20,039 nt of DNA from JBAJNL01 sp036881885 (GCA_036881885.1 JBAJNL010000026.1:1-20039); one strand, 5' to 3'. Counted from the stretch's first letter, positions 1-7,834 are shown. A program made the numbers and translations. The notes: generated by a model not told the origin, from the sequence alone.

Positions 1-277
1 TCCGGTAACGCAAAAAGATATCCACAATCGCACGCTTTTGATCCCCCAGCGTTACTTCTGTTGGCGGCACATCAAGGGCAAGAATGCGCTTATCATACAC
101 AATGATTTCTTGCACAAAGGGAATTTTGACATAAAGACCCGGCGCCTTTAACGTGCGCACCAAGCGCCCCAGCTGCAACACCAAAACCTGTGTTTGCTGT
201 GACACCTGAAAAAATGCCTGCGAGGTCAGGATAAAAAGCAACAGGCACAAGGCCAGCATCTTCTGCACAAAACTCAT
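1..277 (-). CDS. hflC: HflC, SPFH/band-7 modulator of FtsH protease (partial, cut by window start)
   Basis: HflC forms with HflK a periplasm-facing SPFH complex that encloses the membrane protease FtsH and restricts its access to membrane substrates. About 92 N-terminal codons are visible. A hydrophobic segment at about residues 7-23 acts as signal anchor, followed by the start of the band-7 domain with 'VLVLQLGRLVRTLKAPGLY' and 'KIPFVQEIIVYDKRILALD', typical of HflC. The ATG at 277 is preceded by a good AAGGAG at 8-nt spacing. The gene follows hflK on the same strand with a 90-nt gap, the usual hflK-hflC operon order. The rest of the gene lies outside the window. Confidence 0.95.
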   Translation of the reverse strand, partial: MSFVQKMLALCLLLFILTSQAFFQVSQQTQVLVLQLGRLVRTLKAPGLYVKIPFVQEIIVYDKRILALDVPPTEVTLGDQKRAIVDIFLRYR

Positions 278-367
278 GACAGCAGCTCCTTTTTTACGAT
301 CAATCTTTTTTCAATGCCACCAAAGCGCTTTTTTTGCACGCTTGTTTCACCCTTGCCACACATACGC

Positions 368-1435
368 TTAATCATCCTCCTGCTTTTCAGGCGGGGCGGT
401 TTTTTTCGCATGATCCCCCCAGCCAAGAAGCGGCAAGATAGGCACATTCTTAGCACCCGAAGACAAAATAATCTTTTCTTGCTTTTTTAAGATCTGTGCC
501 ATGGTTGCAATCTCGATCTGTGTTTTAACCACCGAAGGCGCGGCCTTATATTCGGGCAGTATCTTAAGGAAAGGCGCCGTCCTGCTTTTAGCATCGGCCA
601 CATAACGTACCTTCACCGCCTCGGCCTCACGCAACATTTTGACCGCTTCAGCACGTTTTTGCGGCACAAGGGCATTTTTATAGGCTTCAGCATCATTGAT
701 CATACGCTCTTGATCGGCGCGCGCGCGCTGCACATCGCGATAAGCATCAATCACTTGACGTGGCGGATCAATGCGCCCCATCATCACCTCTTGCACATGC
801 ACACCAAGCTTGTAATAGTCAGCCAATTTTTGAAGCTGTGCCTGCGCTTTTTGGTTAATCACACTGCGCCCTTCTGCCAATACAAGCGAGATAGGCGTTT
901 GGGCCACAATTTCGCGCACCACGCTTTCGGCAAGCGATTTAAGAATTTTTTCAGGATCACGGGCGCTAAACAAAAAGTGGTAAAGATCTTTGATAACCCA
1001 CAACACAGTGAAGTTTACCTCTACAAGGTTTTCATCGCCCGTTAGCATGGCGTGCTCGCTGAGCCCCGCATTTTTAAAGAGGTGCGCCAACGGAATACCG
1101 CTTTCGATACGGTTCACAGCCGTAATATCGCGAATCACAACCGCCTCAAAAGGCCAAGGCAGGTGCCAGTTCAGGCCAGGCCCACTGGTACGCACACATT
1201 CACCAAACCGCAGCACAATACCTTGCTCACTAGGTTGTATGCGATAAAAACCAGAGGAAAGGTAAAGCAGCAACACGCCCACAACAACAAGCCAGGGCAT
1301 CTGAAAAGAGCCGCCCCCCGTGCCACCGGTTTTCTTCTGCTTTAAAAAATTAATGATTTCAGCGAATGGCTCTTGCGCTTTTGCTGCCTTTTCACCCGAC
1401 GTGTTTGTCGGCTTGCGTCCCCAAGGTCCATCCAT
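368..1435 (-). CDS. hflK: HflK, SPFH/band-7 modulator of FtsH protease
   Basis: Partner of HflC in the FtsH-HflKC complex at the inner membrane. The 355-aa product has a short cytoplasmic Gly/Lys-rich N-terminus starting 'MDGPWGRKP', one transmembrane helix at about residues 47-63, then the SPFH domain starting 'GFYRIQPSEQGIVLRFGE' with 'GPGLNWHLPWPFE'. The long helical part carries 'VIDAYRDVQRARADQERMI' and 'AEAYKNALVP', characteristic of HflK. The C-terminus is short and acidic (ends QEDD). No strong Shine-Dalgarno sequence precedes the ATG at 1435, but the only nearby in-frame ATG upstream (at 1456) runs into a stop after three codons. The gene is divergent from the orphan gene at 1714. 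Confidence 0.97.
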   Translation of the reverse strand: MDGPWGRKPTNTSGEKAAKAQEPFAEIINFLKQKKTGGTGGGSFQMPWLVVVGVLLLYLSSGFYRIQPSEQGIVLRFGECVRTSGPGLNWHLPWPFEAVVIRDITAVNRIESGIPLAHLFKNAGLSEHAMLTGDENLVEVNFTVLWVIKDLYHFLFSARDPEKILKSLAESVVREIVAQTPISLVLAEGRSVINQKAQAQLQKLADYYKLGVHVQEVMMGRIDPPRQVIDAYRDVQRARADQERMINDAEAYKNALVPQKRAEAVKMLREAEAVKVRYVADAKSRTAPFLKILPEYKAAPSVVKTQIEIATMAQILKKQEKIILSSGAKNVPILPLLGWGDHAKKTAPPEKQEDD

Positions 1436-1713
1436 ATTGCTTATTCATTTGTTCATGTTGCACTTTCTTATAAAATGGTAAAACGATTCAAATGAAGAAG
1501 CAACTGCTCTCTTTTCTTTCAAGCACTGCCGGCCATCCTACACTTTTCCTAAAAAGACGACCGACAGTCTCACCCAACACCACGAGAAACAATTTTTATC
1601 TAAAAAGTAAGATTGTTCTTGTGTTTTTTAGAGAAATTAGATTTAAATATGAAATATAGTTGCTCTGTACATAAAGTAACTTTTTAAAAAGCGTTAAACG
1701 CACAGGGACGGGA
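1436..1713. other. Divergent intergenic region between hflK and the orphan gene
   Basis: AT-rich 278-bp gap that should hold promoters in both directions. It contains an 8-bp inverted repeat (1599-1606 with 1625-1632, TCTAAAAA/TTTTTAGA) and the palindrome CTTTTTAAAAAG around 1680-1691, just upstream of the orphan gene. I see no convincing coding stretch and could not place a clear -35/-10 pair. Confidence 0.4.
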
Positions 1714-3477
1714 ATGTGTCGGTTTTTAGTATGCCTTAGCTTTTTTCAGTTTGTTGTTGCCCAAAGCTTGTTTGCGCCGCTTCTACCTTATTCTCGCGAT
1801 ATTAAACCAATGTTTGTACGGTGCCTTTCAGAAATCGCGAACCGATTTTCCTTAGCTTTATCAAACGCTTTACCCGTCATCGGTCTCATCGACCCTATTC
1901 CAGCGATCAAAAGCTCAGAAAATTTGTCTGACAAAGACATATTGCAAAACCTACTGCAAGCTTTGCCCGTGAACAAAGAGCACACTCTTTCTAAAAGGCG
2001 CAGATTTGAGTCTTGCCCTGATACCGCCACAACATCAGAGCTTCTTCTGCGCTCACCTCTGGCTGACTGCAGTGATCAGCCTTGCGCTCTTGTGCTCTCA
2101 CAAACCGGTGTATTTGAAAAAGGCACACTTTTGCTGTCGGCTAAAACGACTGAAAAAGGCGCAAACCCTACTAGTAATTCTTTTGCTTGTGCAATTTCTC
2201 ACTTTCGTTCGCTCGCAATAGCATCTCTCATGCCAACCAACAAGGAACTCACGCCTCAGTCCCCATCACCAACGCATAGGCTCTTGCATCGCCGCAACAG
2301 TCTATTATCTGACATTTCTGAAGAATGTATCCCACACCAAGCCGACCATTGGAATGAAATACTATCTGACATAAACACCACGATAAGCAATCCTGACCTT
2401 AAAAACAAAGGCCTTAGATCTGCCATTCAACAATCCACTGTCTATAGAAAACTTCTTCAAAAAGAGCTAGAGGAAGCAACCACTCAGACAAAACCGAGCA
2501 GACAACCCGAGATTCAAGAAACCACGCTTCGTGATATGGCACACAGCTTTTTTTCGATAAACAATATCGACAAAAAGCCTTCGACCTTTTTCACAGTAGA
2601 GGTGCCTAAAACCGCACCCTTTACCGCTTGTTTGGCCAAGAAAAAGCCCTCCATTACACACGACAACACGCAGGCTGTAGCACCTGATGCACAGTTTGCA
2701 AGTCAATCTTCCGGGCATGAGACATCTTATTTCCCTGTGCACGAAACGCTAACTGCAAGAGCGTTATTCAAAAGAGTCTTAAATGAATTAACCGAGAGAA
2801 TACCAAAAACACCCTTTGGGCCCTATGAGTCAAAGTGCTACTGTGGTCCTTCTCCTGTCACAAAGCCTTCAGATGTCTTGCAAATCTTTTTTTGTGCGTT
2901 GCGACATGTAAACCCCACCAAACATACCGTGACACCACATAGCCATATGGTAAAGTTTAACACGCCAAAGCGACCTTTGGATCAACCTTCAACGCGCAAA
3001 CATCGCCCAACCTTTTCTCAGGCCGATGATGCAACACGTTTAAGGAGCCCAGCCAAACAGACAAACGTCTCGCATAGACTGGCGCCGCAAAAAATTCCTT
3101 ACGCCTTTTATAGCGGACTTCCTTTGCTTTTGACGACAACACAGACCTTGATTCCTGGCTATCAAAGCACGCGTTTTCAAAAGAAATATCAAGAAGTCGC
3201 TGACGATAAAGTGCTAAGGCACCCAAGTACGCATACAAAAAATAGAACGTCCGCCGAAAAGAACAAGTCGGACGAAACAAACAATCAGACTTCTCGCCTG
3301 CAAAAAGAGCCAGACGAGCAAGATAAAATACCGCAAGAAAAACCACAAGTGTTGCACCCCTTCCGGAATGAGCGCAGCCAAGAGATTAACTGTTGGATCA
3401 AACGTATTGCTTTGAGCACAACTTTTATTACTCTTGGGGCTTTTTTGATAACACTTTTAAAGCTTTCGTTGTTTTAG
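1714..3477 (+). CDS. Orphan 587-aa protein with N-terminal signal-like segment and C-terminal membrane anchor
   Basis: I do not recognise this protein. It opens with a hydrophobic stretch, 'FLVCLSFFQFVVAQSLFA', that could be a signal peptide or anchor. It continues as a long polar, Ser/Thr/Lys/Gln-rich region with no obvious domain, and ends with a single hydrophobic helix (about residues 565-587, 'LSTTFITLGAFLITLLKLSLF') at the C-terminus, as in tail-anchored proteins. The stretch before the anchor is strongly charged (Lys/Glu/Gln/Asp, about 505-555). The ATG at 1714 follows AGGGACGGGA, a purine-rich Shine-Dalgarno-like sequence. Its last 50 bp overlap the convergent gene 3428-4498. The uninterrupted length supports a real gene. 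Export or host targeting is only a hypothesis. Confidence 0.7.
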   Translation: MCRFLVCLSFFQFVVAQSLFAPLLPYSRDIKPMFVRCLSEIANRFSLALSNALPVIGLIDPIPAIKSSENLSDKDILQNLLQALPVNKEHTLSKRRRFESCPDTATTSELLLRSPLADCSDQPCALVLSQTGVFEKGTLLLSAKTTEKGANPTSNSFACAISHFRSLAIASLMPTNKELTPQSPSPTHRLLHRRNSLLSDISEECIPHQADHWNEILSDINTTISNPDLKNKGLRSAIQQSTVYRKLLQKELEEATTQTKPSRQPEIQETTLRDMAHSFFSINNIDKKPSTFFTVEVPKTAPFTACLAKKKPSITHDNTQAVAPDAQFASQSSGHETSYFPVHETLTARALFKRVLNELTERIPKTPFGPYESKCYCGPSPVTKPSDVLQIFFCALRHVNPTKHTVTPHSHMVKFNTPKRPLDQPSTRKHRPTFSQADDATRLRSPAKQTNVSHRLAPQKIPYAFYSGLPLLLTTTQTLIPGYQSTRFQKKYQEVADDKVLRHPSTHTKNRTSAEKNKSDETNNQTSRLQKEPDEQDKIPQEKPQVLHPFRNERSQEINCWIKRIALSTTFITLGAFLITLLKLSLF

Positions 3478-4498
3478 GCACAGAACCAACCCAATTGTTT
3501 TTCAACAAAATAGCCGTAAAAAGCAGCCCTGCGCTTGCGAAGACAAGCATGCAAAACGTTGACAGCAATGACCCAGGCGGCAAAGCGTACGCCATGCCAA
3601 AAAGCAACAAAAGAAATTTTTTACCTCGTGCATAGCCAAAGCACCCTTTGAATGGCTGACGGGCGCGCCTTGCAATGCCCACCGCAGCCGGAAGTAATCC
3701 AAGCCCAACGTAAACGCCGACAAGCATCAACACAGCAGTTAACAAACCATACAGTGCCTTTTGCATAAAACGCCACGCCCGAACAGCTTTAAGGGCATCT
3801 CCCTTATAGTGCATCAAGTGCGCACAAAAGCTGGCATTTGTTTCAAGACGATCCAACGAGCCGTCATGAAAGGCATCTTGCGACGTGACGTACGTTGGCG
3901 ACAAACCATGGGCATCGGCCGCACCTTTGGAGCCTTTGCGTTTTTCTGGAATCTGAGGTTTTTCTGCAGGCAACTGAAGCTTAATCTGACCACAAGAGCG
4001 CTTGACGCACTGATCTTTCACAAGGTGCGGCACGCTATAAAGCGCGATAATGAGACAAAACCATTGAAAAAGCTTGAAAGAGCGCCGATCAAACAAATAG
4101 GACACGTAGCTTTGTACTGTTGGGTGGCGTTTATCAATTAAAAGATCTAAAAGGGGCATTAAAGAGAAAAGCAGCACAAGAAAGCTTAGCAAAAACCACA
4201 CTGCCGCCCCCATCCACTGCTGCAGCGTTTGAAAGGCCAAAACGTCAAACGACAGCAAAGAGAGCAAACTAAAGGGCGACAACAAACGCAACAAAGCCGG
4301 CGGCCTGTGGGCGAGCAGTAAAACCAACAAGAGCACACAAAAGACACCCAAAATCTTGTACAAGCAAACAGAACGCTGGGCCCACAGCTGACGCAGCTCT
4401 TTTGCCGTGTGCAAAAGATGCGTTCCATAATCACAAAAATGCTGCCTTAACGCACGCCACTCTTTATATTTTTGAGGCGGCAAAAGAGGTGTGGTCAT
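3428..4498 (-). CDS. Multi-pass membrane protein, third member of a paralogous trio
   Basis: A 356-aa protein of unknown function with about six hydrophobic segments. Two strong N-terminal ones surround 'LGVFCVLLLVLLLAH' and 'WFLLSFLVLLFSLMPLLDLL', a polar loop follows at about 165-235, and three more lie towards the C-terminus. The C-terminal part 'LPAAVGIARRARQPFKGCF', then 'YARGKKFLLLLFGM', and the end 'LLFTAILLKNNW' align with the corresponding regions of the two genes upstream, so I read it as the most divergent paralogue. The ATG at 4498 is preceded by GAAAGG at suitable spacing. It is 46 nt downstream of the 472-aa gene on the same strand, so likely one operon. Its 3' end overlaps the convergent orphan gene by 50 bp. 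Confidence 0.82.
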   Translation of the reverse strand: MTTPLLPPQKYKEWRALRQHFCDYGTHLLHTAKELRQLWAQRSVCLYKILGVFCVLLLVLLLAHRPPALLRLLSPFSLLSLLSFDVLAFQTLQQWMGAAVWFLLSFLVLLFSLMPLLDLLIDKRHPTVQSYVSYLFDRRSFKLFQWFCLIIALYSVPHLVKDQCVKRSCGQIKLQLPAEKPQIPEKRKGSKGAADAHGLSPTYVTSQDAFHDGSLDRLETNASFCAHLMHYKGDALKAVRAWRFMQKALYGLLTAVLMLVGVYVGLGLLPAAVGIARRARQPFKGCFGYARGKKFLLLLFGMAYALPPGSLLSTFCMLVFASAGLLFTAILLKNNWVGSVPKTTKALKVLSKKPQE

Positions 4499-4544
4499 AA
4501 AAAATGCCTTTCACTGTTCCCCTTTTATCTGCACGCTGACCTTG

Positions 4545-5963
4545 TTAGGTTGTTTTAGACTTGGCACCTTGCGCCCGTGATGGCTTGGTTGCTTTTTTCA
4601 CAGACCGTTTGGCAGGCACAGACGTTTTAGCCGATGGCTTACGCTTGGCCACACGCTTTTTCGCTGCTGTCGGCGCCTTTGATTTTGCAGCTGCGGGTGC
4701 TTTGGTTGCCTCTTTCTCTGGTAGCGCTGCACGATTTTTAACAAAAAAGTTAAACGCAAGCGCTGTATAACAGCCATAAAAGAGCACAGCACCAATATAG
4801 AAATCAAGCAACAAAAAGGGCTTGAAAAGCGCATAAGCATGATCAGACAACAACAGCGAGGCAATGCCTAAAAAAGCACACAGCACCACAGATGCCAGCA
4901 CAGACAAAACACACAACCCCCAAAACAAGCGCCAACAAGAGCCTTTGGTTAAGTGCCAAGAAAGCTTAAAAGGCCTTGAGATATCAATGGCAATGGCCGC
5001 CGGCACCACCCACAAACGCACCCACAAAACACAAAAACACACAAACGCCACAAGCCAGCCCAGCCAAGAAAAGGCCATCGGGTTGCTGGGAAGCATTGAA
5101 AGCGATGCGCCAAGGTCAGATGGTTTGATGTTGCTGTTCAGCGCTTTGAGTTGCTGCTTTAAATTGTGTGCACTGAGCACTGTCAGCTTTTTGGATTCAA
5201 GCTGTCGTCCCAAGGGCGATGTGTGAATCACGCGCTTTTTGTAGAAAATACGCTGATCAGCCGCCTCTTCACCAGCACGCTCTTTCGCATCGGGAAAGTG
5301 CAAGCTTTCCACAACGCGCAAATGCCCGCCACCGGCTAGCTGATGTTCTTTGGTGCGTGTTAAAACCCCCTTTGCACACCACTTCTTTAAAAAGCCGGCT
5401 TTGCCCCAAAAAGGGTACAGGTCCATAAAAGAGGCCTCAAAACGACGCTCGGTGACAGGTGTGATACGCAACATAGCACCACCTAGCACCACACCCAGCA
5501 AAAACAAGCTTAAAAGTGCAATGCGTTTAAGAAAAAAAGAGCACTCACGCTTTTCGGCTTCATCTTGCGTGCTGGCTTGCATCCAACACCCCAGTTTTTT
5601 AAAAAAGGCGATGGCTTGGCAAAAAGCCTGCTTGAAGGAGCTGGCCCAAAGAGGTTTTTCTTTCAGCAACAAAAAGCGCAAAAGCGGTAAGCTCATCAAC
5701 AAAAAGGCGCCACCACCACCCACAAGCTCGGCGCGCGCAAGCAGCTTGCCCTTGCTATAGGCAAAAGAAGGATCATAAAGCGCCCAAAACATGGGCAGCG
5801 CCAACAAAGCAAACGCCACGCACCCAAGATAAAAAAGAGGCGCCTTCTGCTGCCACAGTAAGCGACATGCCGCACCCAATGTTTTGATGGGGCGAAACAA
5901 AGGCACACGCGCTTTTTCAGGTTTTAAAAGTGTATCCACTGATAACATGTTTTTTAAATCCAT
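4545..5963 (-). CDS. Multi-pass membrane protein with Lys/Ala-rich histone-H1-like C-terminal tail
   Basis: A 472-aa protein, middle gene of the trio. N-terminal 'LLWQQKAPLFYLGCVAFALL' resembles the 'LWQRKADVCILGLLLLVL' of the upstream gene. The C-terminal core 'VVPAAIAIDISRPFKLSWHL', then 'TKGSCWRLFWGL', matches 'HSWRVTKGNACRLFLGM' in that gene. The SWxxTKGxxxRLF signature recalls membrane domains of the YciC / glycerophosphodiester phosphodiesterase membrane-domain type, but that is memory of a pattern, not a search result. A large polar loop lies at about 165-290. From about residue 415 the protein becomes a tail of Lys, Ala, Pro, Ser and Thr with repeated AAK/AKK motifs. The start at 5963 has a good AAAGGA at 9-nt spacing. 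Function unknown. Confidence 0.85.
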   Translation of the reverse strand: MDLKNMLSVDTLLKPEKARVPLFRPIKTLGAACRLLWQQKAPLFYLGCVAFALLALPMFWALYDPSFAYSKGKLLARAELVGGGGAFLLMSLPLLRFLLLKEKPLWASSFKQAFCQAIAFFKKLGCWMQASTQDEAEKRECSFFLKRIALLSLFLLGVVLGGAMLRITPVTERRFEASFMDLYPFWGKAGFLKKWCAKGVLTRTKEHQLAGGGHLRVVESLHFPDAKERAGEEAADQRIFYKKRVIHTSPLGRQLESKKLTVLSAHNLKQQLKALNSNIKPSDLGASLSMLPSNPMAFSWLGWLVAFVCFCVLWVRLWVVPAAIAIDISRPFKLSWHLTKGSCWRLFWGLCVLSVLASVVLCAFLGIASLLLSDHAYALFKPFLLLDFYIGAVLFYGCYTALAFNFFVKNRAALPEKEATKAPAAAKSKAPTAAKKRVAKRKPSAKTSVPAKRSVKKATKPSRAQGAKSKTT

Positions 5964-5995
5964 CCCGTTAATCCTTTATTTTTAAAACACAGGCC

Positions 5996-6856
5996 TTACT
6001 TTTTGGTAACTTTGCCAGACTTTCTGTTGTTTGATAAGCACTTAAAGGCCAAAACGCCATAGGCAGCGTTTATGGCTATAGGCACCAACCAGATCAATGA
6101 AGGCGAGCGCGCAGGCATACCCAAAAAAACACTCAATAAAGACAGCCCCCACAACACAAGGTAACAAGGCGCCAACACCAAAAACATTCCCAGAAACAAT
6201 CTGCACGCATTTCCCTTGGTAACGCGCCAGCTGTGTTTTAAAAAACTCTTTTCACCACTAAAAAGCGAAAAAGGCGCCAATACAAAGCGCATCACCAGCC
6301 ACAAAGACAGAAAAAAACAAGCACAACCTGCCAACACAAGCAACCCAAGCAGTGGCGAAAAAAGCATTGCTGGCTCAGCCGACAAAACGACAAAAGCAAT
6401 AACCCCAGTGAGACACACGAACGGCAGCCACAAAACACTATAAAAAATATGCAAGACAATAAACCAAAGACAGAAAGCCCAAAAATGCTTTGTAGCAACA
6501 ACCGTCAGGTTTTCTTGACTCAGCAAGGGCTTTTGCAACAATAAGCACCTTATCCACACGTAATAACACGTGTAGAACAGAAACGCAGTGACTAAAACTG
6601 CTGGCACGCCCCAAAGCATGGACACCTTAAAGAAAACAGTAGACCCACTCAACGATTCTATATTTTGTAACAAGGTATGGTTTACGGCATCGAGAATAAA
6701 CAAAAACGTCGCAGAGAGCACAAGCAACAAAAGGCCAAGAATGCAAACATCAGCCTTGCGCTGCCAAAGGCACTGGTAACAGGCCTTGAACAGTGACCAA
6801 ACAGGCAGCTTGGTCACACTACCCCTTGTGTTGTGAGAGGATAAACTGTTTGCCAT
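5996..6856 (-). CDS. Multi-pass membrane protein, first member of the paralogous trio
   Basis: A 286-aa protein with about six hydrophobic segments: after 'CLWQRKA', around 'VSMLWGVPAVLVTAFLFYTC', 'FCLWFIVLHIFYSVLW', 'LLGLLVLAGCACFFLSLWLV', 'LFLGMFLVLAPCYLVLW' and 'IWLVPIAINAAYGVLAF'. It carries the same SWRxTKGxxxRLFxGM signature as the 472-aa neighbour and ends with a basic tail, 'SNNRKSGKVTKK'. I chose the ATG at 6856, which has CAGG about 8 nt upstream; a GTG at 6898 would add 14 residues but has no visible ribosome binding site. It is first in a likely three-gene minus-strand operon (gaps 32 and 46 nt). Function unknown; a membrane-organising role is speculation. Confidence 0.85.
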   Translation of the reverse strand: MANSLSSHNTRGSVTKLPVWSLFKACYQCLWQRKADVCILGLLLLVLSATFLFILDAVNHTLLQNIESLSGSTVFFKVSMLWGVPAVLVTAFLFYTCYYVWIRCLLLQKPLLSQENLTVVATKHFWAFCLWFIVLHIFYSVLWLPFVCLTGVIAFVVLSAEPAMLFSPLLGLLVLAGCACFFLSLWLVMRFVLAPFSLFSGEKSFLKHSWRVTKGNACRLFLGMFLVLAPCYLVLWGLSLLSVFLGMPARSPSLIWLVPIAINAAYGVLAFKCLSNNRKSGKVTKK

Positions 6857-7028
6857 TTTGCTGCCTGATTCTTTTTGATACACGCAAAGGCCTGGCACAC
6901 AGTGTTTATGGGCACACCACGCCTTTTTTGTTAGAATCGAACAAAAACTTTAATAAAAAATTACCTAAAAAAGATAAAAATATGACACCCCCACAGAGGG
7001 CTCTGTCAGTCTTTAAAATCGACTGCCA

Positions 7029-7317
7029 TCAGGGATCAAGCTTTTCGTCTAAAGCCACACCTTCATCTGCATTTTCTATGGATGCCTGCAACAAATGTTT
7101 AAAGCGATGGATGCCTTCAAAAGACACTTTGTTACAAAAGGACAAGCATAATTTTTCACGCATTCGCTCTGAAAGCCTTTTATTACCAAGAAGATTGAAG
7201 TGCTTCAGTTTATCAGCTAGCGCAGATAAAGGCCTTTTTTGTCAAACCATCACCCAATATATTTGACAAATTGTTTTTGAAGAGGTGCCTTGCAGTGACA
7301 TAACGTTCTTTTGGATC
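7029..7317 (-). pseudogene. Frameshifted C-terminal remnant of a leucine-rich-repeat protein
   Basis: Read on the minus strand, 7317-7213 encodes 'RYVTARHLFKNN', then 'LSNILGDGLTKKAFICAS', before a stop. A one-base shift near 7225 continues in the next frame (7241-7029) as 'ALADKLKHFNLLGNKRLSER', then 'MREKLCLSFCNKVSFEG', to a stop at 7029. 'NLLGNKRLS' and 'LGDGL' are LRR-like. The second segment aligns with the C-terminus of the intact LRR protein at 17631-18755: 'ALAGRLEVLQLGFNDALSSH' against 'ALADKLKHFNLLGNKRLSER', with shared N, LS, M, L and KV positions. No standard start codon precedes the second segment. The fragment stops at the left end of the repeat element at 7318, consistent with truncation by insertion or recombination. 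Translated by hand. Confidence 0.6.
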
Positions 7318-7422
7318 GTTATCGCGAGGAGAAACTTTGTTTCGACGCGGCAATCCATCGTGTGCCTTAGCCACCTCAGTATCTTGCATGTGGATCGCCA
7401 CAGGCTACGCCTTCGCGATGAC
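7318..7422 (+). repeat. Interspersed inverted-repeat element, copy 1
   Basis: About 105 bp, from GTTATCGCGAGGAG to CCTTCGCGATGAC. Its ends are imperfect inverted repeats, GT(C/T)AT(C/T)GCGAGG against CCTTCGCGATGAC. Inside are GCAATCCA and TGGATCGC, a second inverted pair, plus small hairpins GAAACTTTGTTTC and AGGCTACGCCT. It could fold as a nested cruciform or RNA hairpin and carries no coding sequence, so it resembles a MITE- or REP-like non-autonomous element. Confidence 0.8.
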
Positions 7423-7457
7423 GAGGGGGCTGTCGCCATTCGCGATGACGAGGGTGA

Positions 7458-7521
7458 TTATTTGCTTGATTTCGCTTAAAAATTTACTAAACTTGCGGAT
7501 GGTGGAGAATGCCCTGCGCGC
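7458..7521 (+). repeat. 64-bp repeat, copy A
   Basis: Runs from TTATTTGCTTGATTTCGCTT to ATGCCCTGCGCGC. It matches 8413-8476 at 60 of 64 positions by hand count, and in both places it lies just downstream of a copy of the inverted-repeat element. The sequence is distinct from that element, so this is either a second repeat or an occasional extension of the first. Confidence 0.8.
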
Positions 7522-7618
7522 GCCCACTGTCGAAAAGTATAAAAACAATCACCGCAGATGAAAGCCTTTGCGATGACGAAGAAAAGCCAGCGGTTATTTG
7601 CGATGACGGTCTTGGTTT

Positions 7619-7722
7619 GTCATTGCGAGGAGAAATCTTGATTTCGACGCGGCAATCCAGTGTGCCTTTGTCGTTTCAATGCCTTGCAAGTGGATCACCA
7701 CAGGCTTGCGCCTTTTCGATGT
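7619..7722 (+). repeat. Interspersed inverted-repeat element, copy 2
   Basis: Starts GTCATTGCGAGGAGAAATC, includes CGACGCGGCAATCCAGTGTG and AAGTGGATCACCACAGGC, and ends in a degenerate right terminus (CCTTTTCGATGTG instead of CCTTCGCGATGAC). Same orientation as copy 1. Confidence 0.8.
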
Positions 7723-7788
7723 GAAAAAGAGATATGACATCCTGTGGTCCCGCACGTATGCTCGCAATGCACTTGACAGAAAAAATGA

Positions 7789-7834
7789 AAAGAGGTGTCT
7801 GAAAGAAGCTTCTCTTTCTCAAAGACACCTCTTT
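7789..7834 (-). terminator. Strong two-part hairpin, probable terminator of the small cysteine-rich gene
   Basis: A perfect 12-bp stem, AAAGAGGTGTCT (7789-7800) with AGACACCTCTTT (7823-7834), encloses a further stem GAAAGA/TCTTTC (7801-7806 with 7813-7818) and a 4-nt bulge. On the minus strand it is followed by a T-rich run (TCATTTTTTC), so it could terminate the gene ending at 7972, about 140 nt upstream. The plus-strand exit is less T-rich. Confidence 0.55.

Noticed and set aside
274..456. 60-aa minus-strand frame between hflK and hflC whose TGA overlaps the hflC ATG
   Set aside because: It starts inside hflK in another frame and has a low-complexity basic sequence. The ATGA overlap is suggestive of coupling, and T7 and C6 runs near 411-420 could cause a sequencing frameshift, but hflK ends plausibly where it is and hflC has its own ribosome binding site.
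6982..7266. 94-codon plus-strand frame starting ATG at 6982
   Set aside because: No ribosome binding site, and the opposite strand of the same stretch reads as LRR-like protein sequence, so this is the shadow of a pseudogene.
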